A stretch of 64,000 bases of DNA, taken from positions 5,247,001-5,311,000 of the forward strand of contig LR746273.1 in assembly GCA_902729315.2 (NCBI GenBank), in the 5' to 3' direction. Source of the stretch: Spirodela intermedia. Its lineage: Eukaryota > Streptophyta > Magnoliopsida > Alismatales > Araceae. Positions 50,001 to 63,274 of this stretch are shown here, in pieces (position 1 is the first letter of the stretch; the number at the start of each line of letters is the position of its first letter). Position numbers and translations under genes: made by a program. The notes below the pieces were generated by a model that searched no databases, was not told the origin of the DNA, and saw only the letters and a list, made by a program, of their open reading frames with translations.

Positions 50001-53000
50001 TACAAAAATAAATAAATAAATTGAGAGTATATTTCATGGAAAACATCATGTTAGAGCCTGCATTAAGAAACCTGTTGCGCTTGAAAGATTGCGGGATCCA
50101 GTTCCACAAATCTCAATAAGATCTCTAAGTACGCTATCACAACCACCAATACAACCTGAAAAAATATATCCAAATTAATTTCTGAATTTCAGGGAGACAG
50201 TAATTTCTAAATTGACATATTAATAACGTTTTGATGGCAGATAGTTTTGAACGTCATCAAAATTGAACGTTCTGATGGCATCAACAACACTTTAAGCATA
50301 CAACTACATTACGTTAGCATGAAATTAACGGCTGTTTAAGAACTAACAGGTCTATAGATTGATAGTTGGCACGGCCTCTTCAAATTTGATTCAAGAAACC
50401 AGGCCATTGACAGAAACAATGGTACTTCCAGAACTAATGAATCCGTTAACATGATTATAATGTGACCAACTTGGATCAACTATGGGCGAAGAAACTCAAA
50501 AAAATTAAATAACAATTATCTATTATGATTCTGAAAATTTGCTAAACCCGGGTTAAATATGGCATTGAGATGAGACAGCACCTAGTAGATTGATTTGATG
50601 TTTACTAAGTAAAAATTACTTTACCAGCTATTATCGATCATGAAAATGAGTTTTAAGCAAAAAATTGAAATTTACAGCCAAAAATGTCCAAATGAAAGCA
50701 ATAGAATAAAGTCCTATCATTGTAAGTAACAAGGCACGACATGGAAAATATTACTTTTAAGTATTCAGCAATAGATTCAAGTGGACCTTCTGAGCTCATT
50801 CCAACATAAAAACCACTATAGTGCCACCAATCTCCCAGAACGAACTGAGACTAAAATGCAAGGTGATTATGGCAACATAGTATATAATGCAACCTAAAAT
50901 CAACTGTGACAATTCGTCTCTTTCCTTGATTGGCAACTCTCTATAGTACTGCAAGAAAGCCTGAATAGGTTAAGCAGTCATAATTCGATTTATTTAAAAG
51001 AAATGTTCATTCTCAATGGAAAATATACGTACCTAAATGGTTAACTTCGTAGTTTGCTGGTATCTCTAATCGACGAAACTTAAATTGGATCATGAAAACA
51101 GGTCCTACATGCAAACAAAGCAAATACTATGAATGCAACATAAAGGTAGCTATCTTTGGGTTTGGCATAAGCATATTTCGTTAATTAAGCGATAAGAGTG
51201 ATCAATTCTATCAAACCTGGGCCACAGGTATTACAAATATTGCTGGTAACGGTTGCTTCTGATGTTGCCCCTGGAAGCCAAACAACATTTCTACACTGTG
51301 GAACAAATAATACGAGGCCAGCGTTGGATTAAAAAAAATATTTTTAAATTTAATACAATTCAAGACAGGAAAATATGAAGCAATGTTGATTCCATCCATC
51401 AACACTTGAGTCTTATGAACTGCATTATGCTCATCAAAATATGAGAACACCCTATATTATTATTACTGTTATAGCTCATCAAGAGAACACCCTATTATGA
51501 ACTGTTAATGCTCATGTTCTCAAAATATGAAAACACCCTATTATAAACTGCATAATGCTCATCAAGAGTTTAGATTTGATGTGGATAGTTTTGGATTTAT
51601 CTTGTCTATGTCACTAGATATAACTATAAAACTCCACTATGGAGTGCAATGTACAAAGTCAGAACCTGGGGAAATGAAACCCTCGCAGTTGTGGGGAAAA
51701 TTTCAGATGTATATTAGCATTTATAAATTGCCCAAGATACCCACAAAAACGATAACTTATCGGGGTTATTTATTCCAACAAAAAACCAAAAAATAAAATA
51801 CAAGTAAAAGGCTACTTTAAGAATAAATGTTATACAGTCATTACCAAATTTTATATATCATTTTTTATCTAAAGTTTAACTCATCTAATTTGTCAACGTC
51901 TGGGGCTATATCCTCTACATCCGAATATTTTTCTATAATCTTCACCACGAATACAGGGTTAAAGATAAACTCAATTTCAGCTGCGAGACAAAAGGTGATC
52001 ATACCGTCAGATGTGAACAATTTCCTAGGAACTTCTGTGGCAACACAACAAACATCTCATATTAGATTTGTTGCACTACAATGGGATTTAACTTAGGTAT
52101 AATTTCCCGAGAGAGTCCTCATTGATCCTTACTGTGTCCAGGGATTGGGCAGGAAGCCATCCCTCACAATCTTTTTCCTGGATATCAATTAAATTGGTAA
52201 GCTGGGTTTTTCTTTGAAGAAAAATATACAAGTGATCTTTCTAAAAATGGGAACAAAATGATGAACAAAACATCTCACACATTATTCCGCATAGGCATGT
52301 AAAAGAAAATGGACACTTTAGAAAACTGTCCCCAGACGTACCACTAGCATATATTATTTTATTTCACCCTAGCTAATGCGAAGACACTTTTCGTCCTCAT
52401 GTAATAACTTTATAAACGTAACCAAGTAACCCGTGGGGAAAGTAAAGCGAAACACCGTTATGAGAATGCATAAAGCTTATCATTAGGAAATCACCTGTGG
52501 GAAGCGTATGCATCCAACCATAAAATTGCCATCCTGTGAATTATGAAAATAGAGCAGATTTTCATCATCAAAATGCAAATATGAAGAGAAGCATTCACAT
52601 AGTCATATGTTCACAATATGAGTACAGTAGAGAGAGAAAATAAAAAAGGACACAGTTGGTTTCAAAAAATACATTTAAGAGATGGATGGATTGTTTGTGT
52701 ACGAAACAAATGTGATACTAAAATAGTGTCCATCAGCATAACTAGTGAGACAAAAAGGGCATACTATGTTTAGTAATCATGTCTGTACGTTATTACAACC
52801 TTCTGAAATTATCATATATTAATTCAACAAACTTATATTGACTATTATAGCAACAAAAGATTACATATATCCGAAGAAAAAGACAGCATAATAGTTATTT
52901 TAAGTCAAGTGATAATAGTATCGATTAATTGCAAAGTTCGCATTTAATTTACCTTTAAGGAAAATTGTTAATGTTCATACATACTCGAGATAGTTTAAAC

Positions 53001-56000
53001 CTTCCATTCAGATTGCAGAATTTACTAGTGGGTTTCTAACTCACCACTTCATTCTCCCAAAATTTGTACAGTAAACCACTTAGGTTTAAACGTGAATATC
53101 AGACCAAAGTGTTCACCCTAATGCACTGCAGAAAAGCTTAGACCCCCAAACTTACAGGATTTCAAATGGTTATATGTCAAAGCAAACAATGATTAATAGC
53201 CAGTCATACCAGTCATTCCTGGATGACAAAATAAACTTAATAACAACTATTCCAGCAAATGGTAACCATTGGTAAGGTTATTAAAGGTGTATTTAATAAG
53301 TTTTACCGGTCTCTGCCTCAGCACCATATTAGACTCTTGGCACATTTTGCAGGGGCACACATTCTCTGTGAGACTTTGCTGTGTATCACCAGCTCTATTT
53401 GACCTAGAACAAAAAAAGGTACTCAGCAGGAAGGTATAGAGTCCATTTTTAAGCGTAGGCACATACCTTTCAAAGAAAATCTCCATGGCTTGAAATAGTT
53501 TCCCTTTGTTTTGCCTTGCCTGAAAATATATTAACAGAATGTTTACAAAGCTGATAGTGAATTACGTTGCTCCCTTGTCATTTCTAGCTGATAGTGAATT
53601 ATGTTGCTCCATGGCGTAAAATTGAGACTGGAGAATTGAGTGATAGTCTAAAACCTAGCTCTTCAATTTCTTAAAGGTATGCATATATCTTTAGGGAAAA
53701 CAAGAAAAACAACGGACAAGATGAGATTAAGACAACCTGGAGTGCAGCTACGATCATCTATATTTGCAGTGCTGGAAAGAGAAAACATATAGGAAATGTC
53801 TACTTCTGCGTTTCCTCTTTCTTTCTCTTATTTCAAACATGACAATGTCGATCCTAAGATGGCTATGGATCCATGGAGGATTCCTATTCTGATTAGTATC
53901 CGTGTATCGAATCAAGAACTAAAATAGAAGATTATCCTTGAATTTGGTTCTCGAAATAGATGAAATTTGCTGCAAGATTGAGGCAAAATACAGACAAGCT
54001 GTTCATGAACAAAGATGTTCACATCCAAGACGTAAAGCTCTTACTCTTGGCAATGCATCTCGTCCGGTAACATAGCATCCGTACAATGTACCATGAAGGA
54101 CGAAACGAGGGATGAAGAAAACAAATGGTGAAAGCAACCCCATTAAAAGATGATCTAGTCCTCAGTCATCAAATGATGTTGCACAGCAGAACATATCGCC
54201 TTTAACTATAGGTAGGTCAACCCGGATTACCTTGATCAAACCGTGTGTCAGTGAAGGTGGATCAAAACTATGATCGAAAAAAATCCCATTTCTAGAGTCA
54301 AAAGCAGGCATTATGAGAAATAATGGAATGAGAATAAACCAAAACTGGATAATGAGTTAAAAACCGCAATCACTAGATTAGTGAGATTTTCTGTAAGGAA
54401 ACCAGCTATTTTCTGACATCAACGCAAAAAAGTATCAGCCTTATAGGTCTCACTTACATGACTGATATGCCCATGAGGCTATAAGCTTTAAGATCCACGG
54501 TATAACACATTTAATGAAATAATATATACGATAATAAATTCATAAGCTTACATCTAAGAAACAAGCTTTCATCTGCTGCAAGCAAGTCTCTAAAACCTCA
54601 GATTTTGTTTTCGAGCCCACACAAACTTCCTTGGTGTCAGATTCCATCTTGGACCGAAGGTATGGTTTCCAAAGCTCATATCTACGGAATATGAAACATT
54701 GTGACGTTAAAAAAGATAAAACATTAAATTTACGTGAGATGAAAATCAATTGTGTTATCAGCAATTTTGTATTGATAAAATTCTTGCCATAATGTTCTTA
54801 CTTTATGCGTGTATTCTGTCATTGATTTTTCCCCTTGCCTCGTAGTCATCGTCTTTAACTTTAATTCATAAAGCTGTGCAGCATCTCTTGCTCTTGAATA
54901 AGTCTGATATAAATTTTCCCAAATTGCTCTAGCTCTAGAAAGATACAAACAGGTTCTACGGATCTCTGGAATCATGGTTGTCCACATCCAAGCCATGATT
55001 CTTGAGTCTTTTTGATCCCATGCTTCAAATCCTGGGTCTCCAGTTTTCAGATTTGGATGAGCTAAATGATTACCCATCCCTTGTCCTTTAAGAACAACTC
55101 GATTTTGTTGAAACCACCCAAAGTAATTCCTACCATCTAGATGATCTGCTTGTGGTATGATTGGCAGATCTCCATAGATTGGGATAGGTTCCACCCTCAC
55201 AGATCGGGACCCTTCTTATTCTGCCATAGAAGTCACTTCAGACATTCTTGAAAACTCAAGGATCAGGTCTGTTTGTTTCAGAAAAAAAGTCTTAATCTAC
55301 AGATCAAGACACGAATCCACAGTTCATGTTCTATAGTTCAATTGTGTTAGATTCTGACCTATAAAGTTCAGAATCAGCGAATAACCAGTGACTTGTTCTA
55401 ACAAGTCACGAAAAAATATGTTCTCTCCTGAAAAAACAAGAAACCGTCGTTCAAGAAGAATTCAGAAGATCAGAGAAGACTGGAGTCATCAAACCTGTGC
55501 TCTGATACCATGTTAAAAATCGTGTTTATCTTTTATCATCTCTGAACACCTCCCTTCTTTCCTTTCTGCACCAGCAGCGTACACGAGAGAGATACACGAA
55601 ATAGAAGGCCGAAGCCCCAAACTCAAATTATTCAAATGCTTACATGCTGATTGGTATCTATACCAACCAGCTGTTACGAAATGGGAGAGGCTGAATCGGT
55701 CTGATTCCGTTTGAACCGGTTCAGCTTATGATTTTATTACAAGGTACAGTGGACAAGAAAGTAAAGGACTAGCACAGTAAATCGAAAAACCTATTTCTAA
55801 CAGATATCAGTCATCCCCTCCCCTCAGACTTAAATTCTGTTGACATCTTTTTCAGATGTAATACCCAATATTCTACACTATGATTTGTCCTCCCACAATG
55901 TGTATATTTATTTTCTGACTTTCCTTTGGCTAGTCCTTGACTTTATGCTATTTTAATTTTACCACCATGGCTAACAAAGGCCAAGTGCTCTCCCACTTCA

Positions 56001-59000
56001 GGCTCTTCTACCTTTTTCACTCCACACTTTATAATATACTTGTTCAATTATGGGAATAGGATTTAGATTTAAGATTTGACTCTTCAATGTTTCATATCCA
56101 TTGTTAAAGCCAGCAAGAAACTTAAACACTCTCTTCAGTTTTTAAAAATAGAAATGTAATTATAAAAATTTAAAAATAAATTAATATCATTCTTAAACCT
56201 AGATCCTATTCTCACAATTGAACAAGTATATTATAAAGTGTTGAATGAAAAAGGGAGAAGACAAATGATGAACAACACTCCTAAGTCTGTTGAGCCTGAA
56301 GTGGGGGAACACTTGGCCTTAGTTAGCCATGGTTGTATAATTAAAACAACAAAAGGTCAAGCACCAGCCAAAGAAAAATCAGAAAAGAAATATACACATT
56401 GTGGGAGGACGAACCATAGTGCAGAATATTGTGGGGTATTACATCCGAAAAAGTATTTTGACACATGAGAGGTCCCTAGAATTGTCAAAGTATTTTGTAA
56501 CATAATAAAAATTAATTTGAAAAATGTGTAAAAATATTTCGTTTTGACAATACCAAAGAGTATTTTGAATGAAATATAACCATCCTTATGAATGATGATG
56601 GTATCATTCATGAGTAATCTTGCCCCTATAAACCTCAACAAAATGGTCTTGTAGAAAGGAAAAATAGACACCTCTTGGAAACTACATGCACACTACAATC
56701 TCATATGTCAAAGAAATCTTGGTCATACTCATAATCATTCTTTAGGCCAGCAAGAAACTTAAACACTCCGTCTTCTTCAAGTGCACTTAAATTAGATGCT
56801 TGATAGAAGGTCTTACAAAAAAAGAAAAGGGTAAACATAGTTACAGGAAAATATAACCTCCTAAAAAATTAATGACAGCCCTCAGTAGAAGGAAGAATAT
56901 ACACAAAGGAAAAGAGATATATTTATGAATATATCTCTGAAAATATCTACCGACATTCATAAGATCCTATTCAATAAATTAGTATGCTGGAATGATTTAA
57001 GTGTTTTCTACTCAGATCCATCGTTCATGATAAAGTTCTTGTTAATTAATGTCTCTTATTCAATAACCATTCTTTGATTGTACCTATAAGGTGTGTGCTT
57101 GGCTAATGGGTACGTGTGATTCCTATCATTTTTTTATGAAACTTCTAGGCCTTCTAATTGCAGAAACAGAGCTACGTCCACCATTTGAAAGAGGCAATGA
57201 GAGCTTTGATATCAGATACAATAGATACTTTAAGTTTGATTTTGGGTAATGGGTACGTAAATGAACAAGTACAATGGTATTGTAAACAAGAAACCTATGG
57301 TTGCTTCTAGTACATTTCAACAGTATCCTAAAACCTGCATGTTATAATATTTTGGAACTTAACCTAACAGAAAAATCTTGAATTGGATAGTTGCTAAACG
57401 AGATGATTGCTTGAGTTGGCACGCTATTAAATTATAACATATGGCCATAACGAAAGGAGGTTTGTATTCAGATACTGCGGTAGGCAAAGATGTAGCTTCC
57501 AATCTTGGTTATTGATCCTCCCATTCCGCAGACAATAAGGGTGCATACAATAGGAGGTTCACCTGTACTCAATAATGGTTCATAAACACCACATTTCCTG
57601 TCCTTATCCTCTGTAGCAGCATCACAGTACTCTCTTCCACACCAATGTCTGTGAACCCTGCTAAGAGCCAATAAATCTTTAAAAAATCCTTTTCCTGTGC
57701 TCTTGTTAAGGACCAGAAAAACAACATACCAATTCATCTATTATGTTCCTAAAGAACTAGGAGAAATCATACCTCCCCACCTGTTGTTGTTCCACCACAT
57801 CTTCTAATGCATAAACATTATGTAAGAACATTGTACATCTTGATCTTCAAACTTTCAGAGAAGATACTCCTTTGGGCAGATGAATCCACCAATCTCACTC
57901 ATTATATCTTCTTCCCTCCCGAAGGATTTAGCCTGTTCCAAGCGAAGGACATCTACCTTGCTCGCACACTACCAGTTCCCTTGTATTCCACGTACGGATC
58001 GACATGCTTCTAGCAAAGTACCCTCCCTCCTCTCCCTTTCTCCTCAGTCCCACTCAACAACTCTTCTCTTTCAATTTTTTTATCTCTTAAATCATGTCAT
58101 TCATTCAACACCCCAGCCATCTCAACTTGTCATCTCCTTTTAACCCTCATCAAGAGACTTTGGGCATCTTTGTATGCTCCATTACTTAGCATCCCTATGT
58201 CAGCTGCAAACTAATGTTAAAAAATAAAAAGGAGAGGAGCAGTAGATTCGGAGATGAATAGAAAAAAACAATATGAAACTACGATATAAAACCATAACAG
58301 GAAAGATATTGGCTATTACTCAAATCTATGACCGCTAAGAAAAGAAATAAATATATAATTCTAGGGAGAAAATTATATGAAATAGAGATAAATATTTTAC
58401 CCCATGCCATCGTACCCAATCACCAAGGCTTCTCCCTGAAATTAGTCAACATAATGGTAAGCACAAAATCATACGTTTTAAAGGGGCATACAAATCTTTT
58501 GCAGGATTAATGCTTGAACCTGATTTAAAACTAAGAAGAACATAAATACAATGAGTATCCAATTACAGGTAGATGAGAAGCATCCAAACACTCAAAGCTT
58601 AGAAAACTCCATCAGTACTGCGTGTCAACCGTTTTTCGTTATGTTTAATTAACCTGAAACAAGATATGTAAACAGCGTCCCCAACAAAATGAGGCAGAAA
58701 ATAAAATCTTCTATTGTTGACACCCAGCAGCTATTTATTTCCTTATTCTAATCTTCGCCATGTAAGTAGAGTTATACCCCATAATTAGATCCCAACTACA
58801 TTCTATCATTACGCAATGTTAAACTGATTTTCTACTCTTTCTTGTATGTTACAACATGTATAAGAAGACTCTAGAATCCCACGTTAGGGCACTGCATTAA
58901 AACCTTTTCAGTTATCTCGTTCATACTACCACAATAAACGTCCAGCTATTTAAAGAACAAAAAACAACTGTGAAACACAATTAAATGAGAAGGTCTAGGC

Positions 59001-60589
59001 AACTACGTACAAGATTTGTAGGTGAAAAGCGGGTGTTCGCATCTTTAGTCGCGTAGCAACGATCCAGCAGTTTTTTTATGTGATCATGCATAGTTGCATC
59101 AGTGCCAATGCCCTCCTAGAAACATCATAAAAAAAAGACAAATTATGGGACTATTTCATAATCAAACAAGAAAAAACTATGAAAAAGTAAAGAGAAAAGT
59201 TTCACATAATATGAAATGTAAAAGGAATCTTCAGTATGATAATTATTTCAACCTTGTCCATGCAGCTTAACAAATCAGATTCACTTAGAAGAGGAGGTGG
59301 CCGTGTCACACCTGAATCCAGTGTCAATGTTGTTGGCAAAAACTGAAAAGGCAAATAAATCAGGATTACAGATGACCATGATAAATGAACATGATCACTG
59401 AAGTATTGTGAATTATTCCTTAAAGCAAAAATGCGGTATGATAAATATTTGATGCTTATACTTTCATAAAAACAGCTCAATTATTTGTTGCAATAAAAAT
59501 TGAAAATTTCCTCGCAACAACCATTCAACTGCTTTCAGTGCCTTCTTAAAAATGTATAAATAAGAAAACCTGAACTCAAGGTCACTAATCAGTTGATTTC
59601 TAGGAAACTAGAACAATATTACTTCTATTTAGAAGATGATATTTAACAAAAATTGATTCCAGACTTGATTTCGACCGTAGGTCTTTCTGTACGAAATTCC
59701 TTTTGAAACACAACTTTTGAAATCTGATTCAACATTTCAAACTGTCCACAGCATTTGGACCTCATTGTAAAATTTCCTGAGACGCTTATTCTATATATCA
59801 GATAAAGATAAAGTTGAAACGTTGAAAAACGGCAATATAACACATGCAAATGAAAATCTGTGAAGAAGAATGGAAACGTAAACAATAGCTATCAGCAAGC
59901 ACGGATCCAATAGTGCACTTCAATCTATAAAATGGAAGAGAAAAAGAACAAACCTGTTGCCCAATGTCGTAGGTTGGAATAATTGAACCTCCCCATGTTT
60001 CAAAGTGATAAACCTCAAGGTAATTTTTCTGGATCATGAATCAAATCACTCACATTACAAGATTAAAAGGATTAAATACATAAATTTGAAAGGTGGAGAT
60101 TTTGTTGAGTGAAACTGCCGACTATTGACATCATTTCGACTGACTGTGGCCTACCACCTTGGCATCTAGTTAAATTGTCAAGTAAGAGATGAATTTTCAA
60201 TGAGGAGGTGAGATAGCTTAATAGTACTTTCGGCCAAGAATCATAACATGTTATTACAACAAATGAAATGGCCAAAGCGTATGAGCACCAGTGCTCCACT
60301 GAAAGTTTGATTTATGTATCACAAAAACCCACGAGATTCCACTAGGTGATCTAGGGTGAATGTGAGAGCACAACTTTCCTGGCCAATGAGCAAGAGAACA
60401 TATGACAATGTGAAACATGAAAGTTTAAATAACAGCTTAGTGAAGCAGCCAAGTACTCACAGAAATGATTGCACGCCCAGATGCAGAAAACTGTTCCCCA
60501 GCTATGTCAATTTCAACAGAAGTTTCAGCCCCTACAGCGGGCTGGGAGACACATGCAAGGAAGTGGCGTACAACAAATCCATATAGACG
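47039..60589 (-). CDS. TOP3A: DNA topoisomerase 3-alpha, C-terminal part (5' exons beyond window)
   Basis: Exons read on the minus strand: 60589-60461, 60028-59954, 59342-59253, 59115-59011, 58435-58401, 54681-54552, 53519-53467, 53403-53307, 52533-52495, 51295-51217, 51104-51033, 50155-50072, 48554-48435, 47944-47824, 47270-47039; 1461 nt, 486 codons plus stop. TOP3-alpha works with RecQ helicase and RMI1 to dissolve double Holliday junctions. Seen: [75 protein letters not shown], two C4 zinc-finger regions (CPCKMCQ...GCIRFPQC and CNTCGPGPVF...GCIGGC), a GRF-type zinc finger ([20 protein letters not shown]), an Arg/Gly-rich tail, and a final CCHC knuckle [20 protein letters not shown] and the catalytic tyrosine region should lie to the right of the window. 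All joins keep frame. The 54682-58400 intron is swollen by retroelements. Confidence 0.92.
52133..52177 (-). other. TOP3A: Possible 45-nt pseudo-exon inside a TOP3A intron
   Basis: Within the intron 51296-52494, a minus-strand segment is bounded by a good acceptor and a gtaagg donor, is in phase 0, and encodes [15 protein letters not shown]. This faintly resembles the true next exon, which starts CRNVVWLPG. Inclusion would add 15 residues in the middle of a zinc finger. It is best regarded as a decoy or decayed exon copy. Confidence 0.3.
54770..55802 (-). mobile_element. Truncated Ty1/copia element: 5' LTR, primer-binding site and gag start
   Basis: The LTR at 55511-55802 (292 bp) starts TGTTAAAAAT and ends TAACA on the plus strand. 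Immediately adjacent, 55494-55510 is the complement of a TGGTATCAGAGC-type primer-binding site (initiator-tRNA-Met), so the element reads leftward. A minus-strand gag frame follows (about 55200-54770) with the copia gag-2 pattern: [56 protein letters not shown]. Everything after gag is missing; it ends about 90 bases short of a TOP3A exon. No 3' LTR or target duplication was found. Confidence 0.8.
55511..55802 (-). repeat. Copia LTR (single)
   Basis: TG...CA-bounded 292-bp LTR next to the primer-binding site, inside the large TOP3A intron. No partner LTR was found in the window. Confidence 0.7.
55841..56464. repeat. Inverted repeat of two copia gag fragments
   Basis: The left arm 55841-56074 reads as gag on the minus strand; the right arm 56191-56464 reads as gag on the plus strand. 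Both arms encode a gag segment ending in a zinc knuckle (right arm [12 protein letters not shown]). The arms are about 85-90 percent alike by eye, and the left lacks a stretch of about 33 bp present in the right. The spacer is 56075-56190. The arms would form a long hairpin in the TOP3A pre-mRNA or in an antisense transcript. Confidence 0.8.
56530..56810. mobile_element. Scrambled copia fragments: integrase (+) and gag (-)
   Basis: The plus strand at about 56606-56710 reads like the end of a copia integrase core ([16 protein letters not shown]). The next segment, about 56745-56800, is gag in the minus orientation ([10 protein letters not shown]) and repeats a stretch found at 56108-56135. This points to several nested or rearranged insertions in one intron. 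Confidence 0.65.
56811..58400 (-). other. TOP3A: Rest of the large TOP3A intron; unassigned minus-strand ORF
   Basis: Contains a primer-binding-site-like remnant in minus orientation near 57196-57215, and a minus-strand open frame (57468-57737) with a Cys-rich stretch, [21 protein letters not shown] do not recognise that ORF. Part of it (about 57573-57660) is bounded by ag and gt on the minus strand as an exon would be. No support for function. Confidence 0.4.
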
Positions 60590-60907
60590 CTGAATAAAAT
60601 CATGAAAATTCATATTAGAAACTGTTATAGATCTAATAGGGCTCATGTTGGCTTTTAAAACGAGGGTAATTTACTAAAAATATGTAATAAGGATCAAGTT
60701 TGTCATCTTGAAATTTAAAGCCATAAAAATCTAAACTTCATGAGATAACTAAAGTATAAACAGTTTAATTATGCTACAGTTTTCTAGGATGATCTTTATG
60801 ACATACACACAAGAGCCCAACAAAAACTTCAATAATTTTGAACCAGAGTAAAACTATTTACTCTTTTCAGGCTCACGAAAAATATGAAAGCGTATCATCT
60901 GCAGTTG
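60590..60907 (-). other. TOP3A: TOP3A intron left of the complete copia insertion
   Basis: Ordinary AT-rich intron sequence upstream (in gene direction) of the exon at 60589-60461. No coding segment with TOP3A similarity appears between here and the window end. Confidence 0.7.
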
Positions 60908-60912
60908 GTGAC

Positions 60913-61090
60913 TGTTAAATGTAATTGTTCATTCCTATTGGTCTTTCCTATGTTGCAGCCGATTTAATGGATCGTCATCTAGTGGTGATAGGCCAAAAAT
61001 GTTGTGGCCCATTATGCTGCCTCTAGGGTTAGGATATAAACCCTAGACTGCCATCATTAATTCATGCCATCAAGATTTCCACCTTCTACA
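60913..61090 (+). repeat. 5' LTR of the copia element
   Basis: 178 bp, TG...CA bounded, followed by the primer-binding site. Clearly similar to 63275-63449, with scattered substitutions. Confidence 0.9.
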
Positions 61091-61103
61091 TGGTATCAGA
61101 GCC
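61091..61103 (+). other. Primer-binding site
   Basis: TGGTATCAGAGCC, complementary to the 3' end of initiator methionine tRNA as is standard for plant copia elements; it directly abuts the 5' LTR. Confidence 0.9.
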
Positions 61104-63274
61104 AGGTTAGGATTTCAAACCCTTCTCTGGCACCATTCCAAGTTGACCCCGCTGTCGCCAATGTCCTCTGCCACCATGTCGCCATTGGCATCATGCTTCT
61201 TTTTGACAAGGTCTTCCACTTCCGCTGATTATCTTTCTGGCGAGATTTTCTACCTCTACTATACTTCTTTATAGAGAGGTCTTCTGCCTCTATTGAGTAT
61301 CTAGACACATACAAGACAATGTGAGATCATCTTACACTAATGTACACCAACAACATCTCTGAGATCTATTGTATGACTGTGGAGTATTACTGGCTGAAAT
61401 AAGGTGAAAGAGACATAAGTCAATACTTCGGTGAGATCGCTCGTCTTACTCAAATTTTCACTCCTTATTTTCATTATCTACTAATCTCCAAGTGATACAT
61501 AAATAACAAGATTAACTAACAATAGTTAAATTTCTTGATGTGCTTCATTCTTAGTGTGATAGAGTTCATTCTCAGATCCTAGCAAAGAATGAGCTGCCAA
61601 CACTTATTGATGCCTATTAACATATCTCCCGTGCTTCTCTGGGTCAAGGAATTTCAAAGACCACACCCATTGTGGAGAACACAGTATGTGTCTGCTCAAC
61701 AATCCTCATGGGCATACTCATGGTGGTCACTCTTAGAGAGGGAGAAGTGGAGGTAGAGCACTTGGAAATTGCCAGAAATATGAGTGCACATATTTCGGGA
61801 AAAAGGGTCACACAAGGGACAAGTGTTATGCACTTCATGGCCGTCCTCCCCAGACTGCTAACATTGTCATAGCAGGGAGGATCTCGAGTCATACATCACA
61901 TGCCACTTTCTGATGAGTATGCTCACATACTCTAATTTCAAATTGTCCAACAAGCATCAGAACCAATTATTGCCTTAGACACAACTAAGACATCTGCAAT
62001 GTCACTCTCTCACACATCTACATCCTCTTAAGGTGAATTGCCCTATTGGATTCTTGACTCAGGTGCTATTGACCATAATAAAATTATATCTAATAATTTT
62101 ATATCTTTATTCTAGTCATCCTGGTGTTTGTACTATCACCCTAATGAATGATTCTACCACACTTGTCACAAGTTTAGGATCTATATTGTAGAAGTCCCTT
62201 TATGATTTGAAGCAATCTCCTCGAGCATGGTTCAGTTGATTTAACAATACTATGAGTGAGTTTGGTTTTCAAAGATGTGGTGTTGGCCACTCTTTCTTTT
62301 ATCAACACTCCTCAACCAAGTGTATCTTATTACTTGTCTATGTTGATGACATAGTTATCACTATGAGTGATTCTATTGATATATCTCAACTCAAGACCTT
62401 TTTGTAGGCCAGTTTGCTACCAAACGTCTAGATAATCTCAAGTTCTTTCTTGGTATAGAGGTTGCATGTTATAAGGAAGGCATTGTGATTAATCAATAGA
62501 AGTGTATACATGATCTACTTGAAGAGACAAGTATGATTGGAGCAAAACTAACGACCACTCGTATAGATCCCCACTTAAAGTCATCTCATATAGAAGGAGA
62601 ACTATTAGACGATCCAAGAAGATATTGGTGCCTTGTTGGGAAACTCTACTAAACTATCACTCGACCAAATATCTCATTTGCTACAAGTCTTGTAAGTCAG
62701 TTTAGTGATCGACCTCATAGTGGGCACTTCGCAACCATTAAACAAATTCTACGATATCTGAAAAACAAATCCAAGCCAAGGATTATTGTACAAGCACCAT
62801 GGTCATCTTAACATCCAGGGTTTTTTTATGGCGATTGGGCTAAAAGCAATACAGACAAGACATCTATAATTGGTTATTGCATTTCACTTGATGGCAATCT
62901 TATTTCTTGAAAGAGCTATAAACAATCAGTCTCATGATCCAATGTGGAGTCTAAATACAGAGTACCACATGTGAGCTCATTTGGATTTGAAATTTTTTAG
63001 AGGCACTCAAGCTTCCTCCTCTTGGCCCTATGGAACTTTGATGTGACAATCAAGCTGCCATCCACATTACATCTAATCCTTTCTTCCACGAGCACACAAC
63101 CATATCAAAGTTGACTATTATTTCATTCGAGAGCAACTTCAAGCTCAACACATCACTATTGCCAACATGTCATCTAAAGACCAACTTGCAAATATTTTCA
63201 CAAAATCTCTACAAGTGACGGCCATTTGTACCAAGCTTGGTGCATATATATCTATGCTCCAACTTGAGGGGGGG

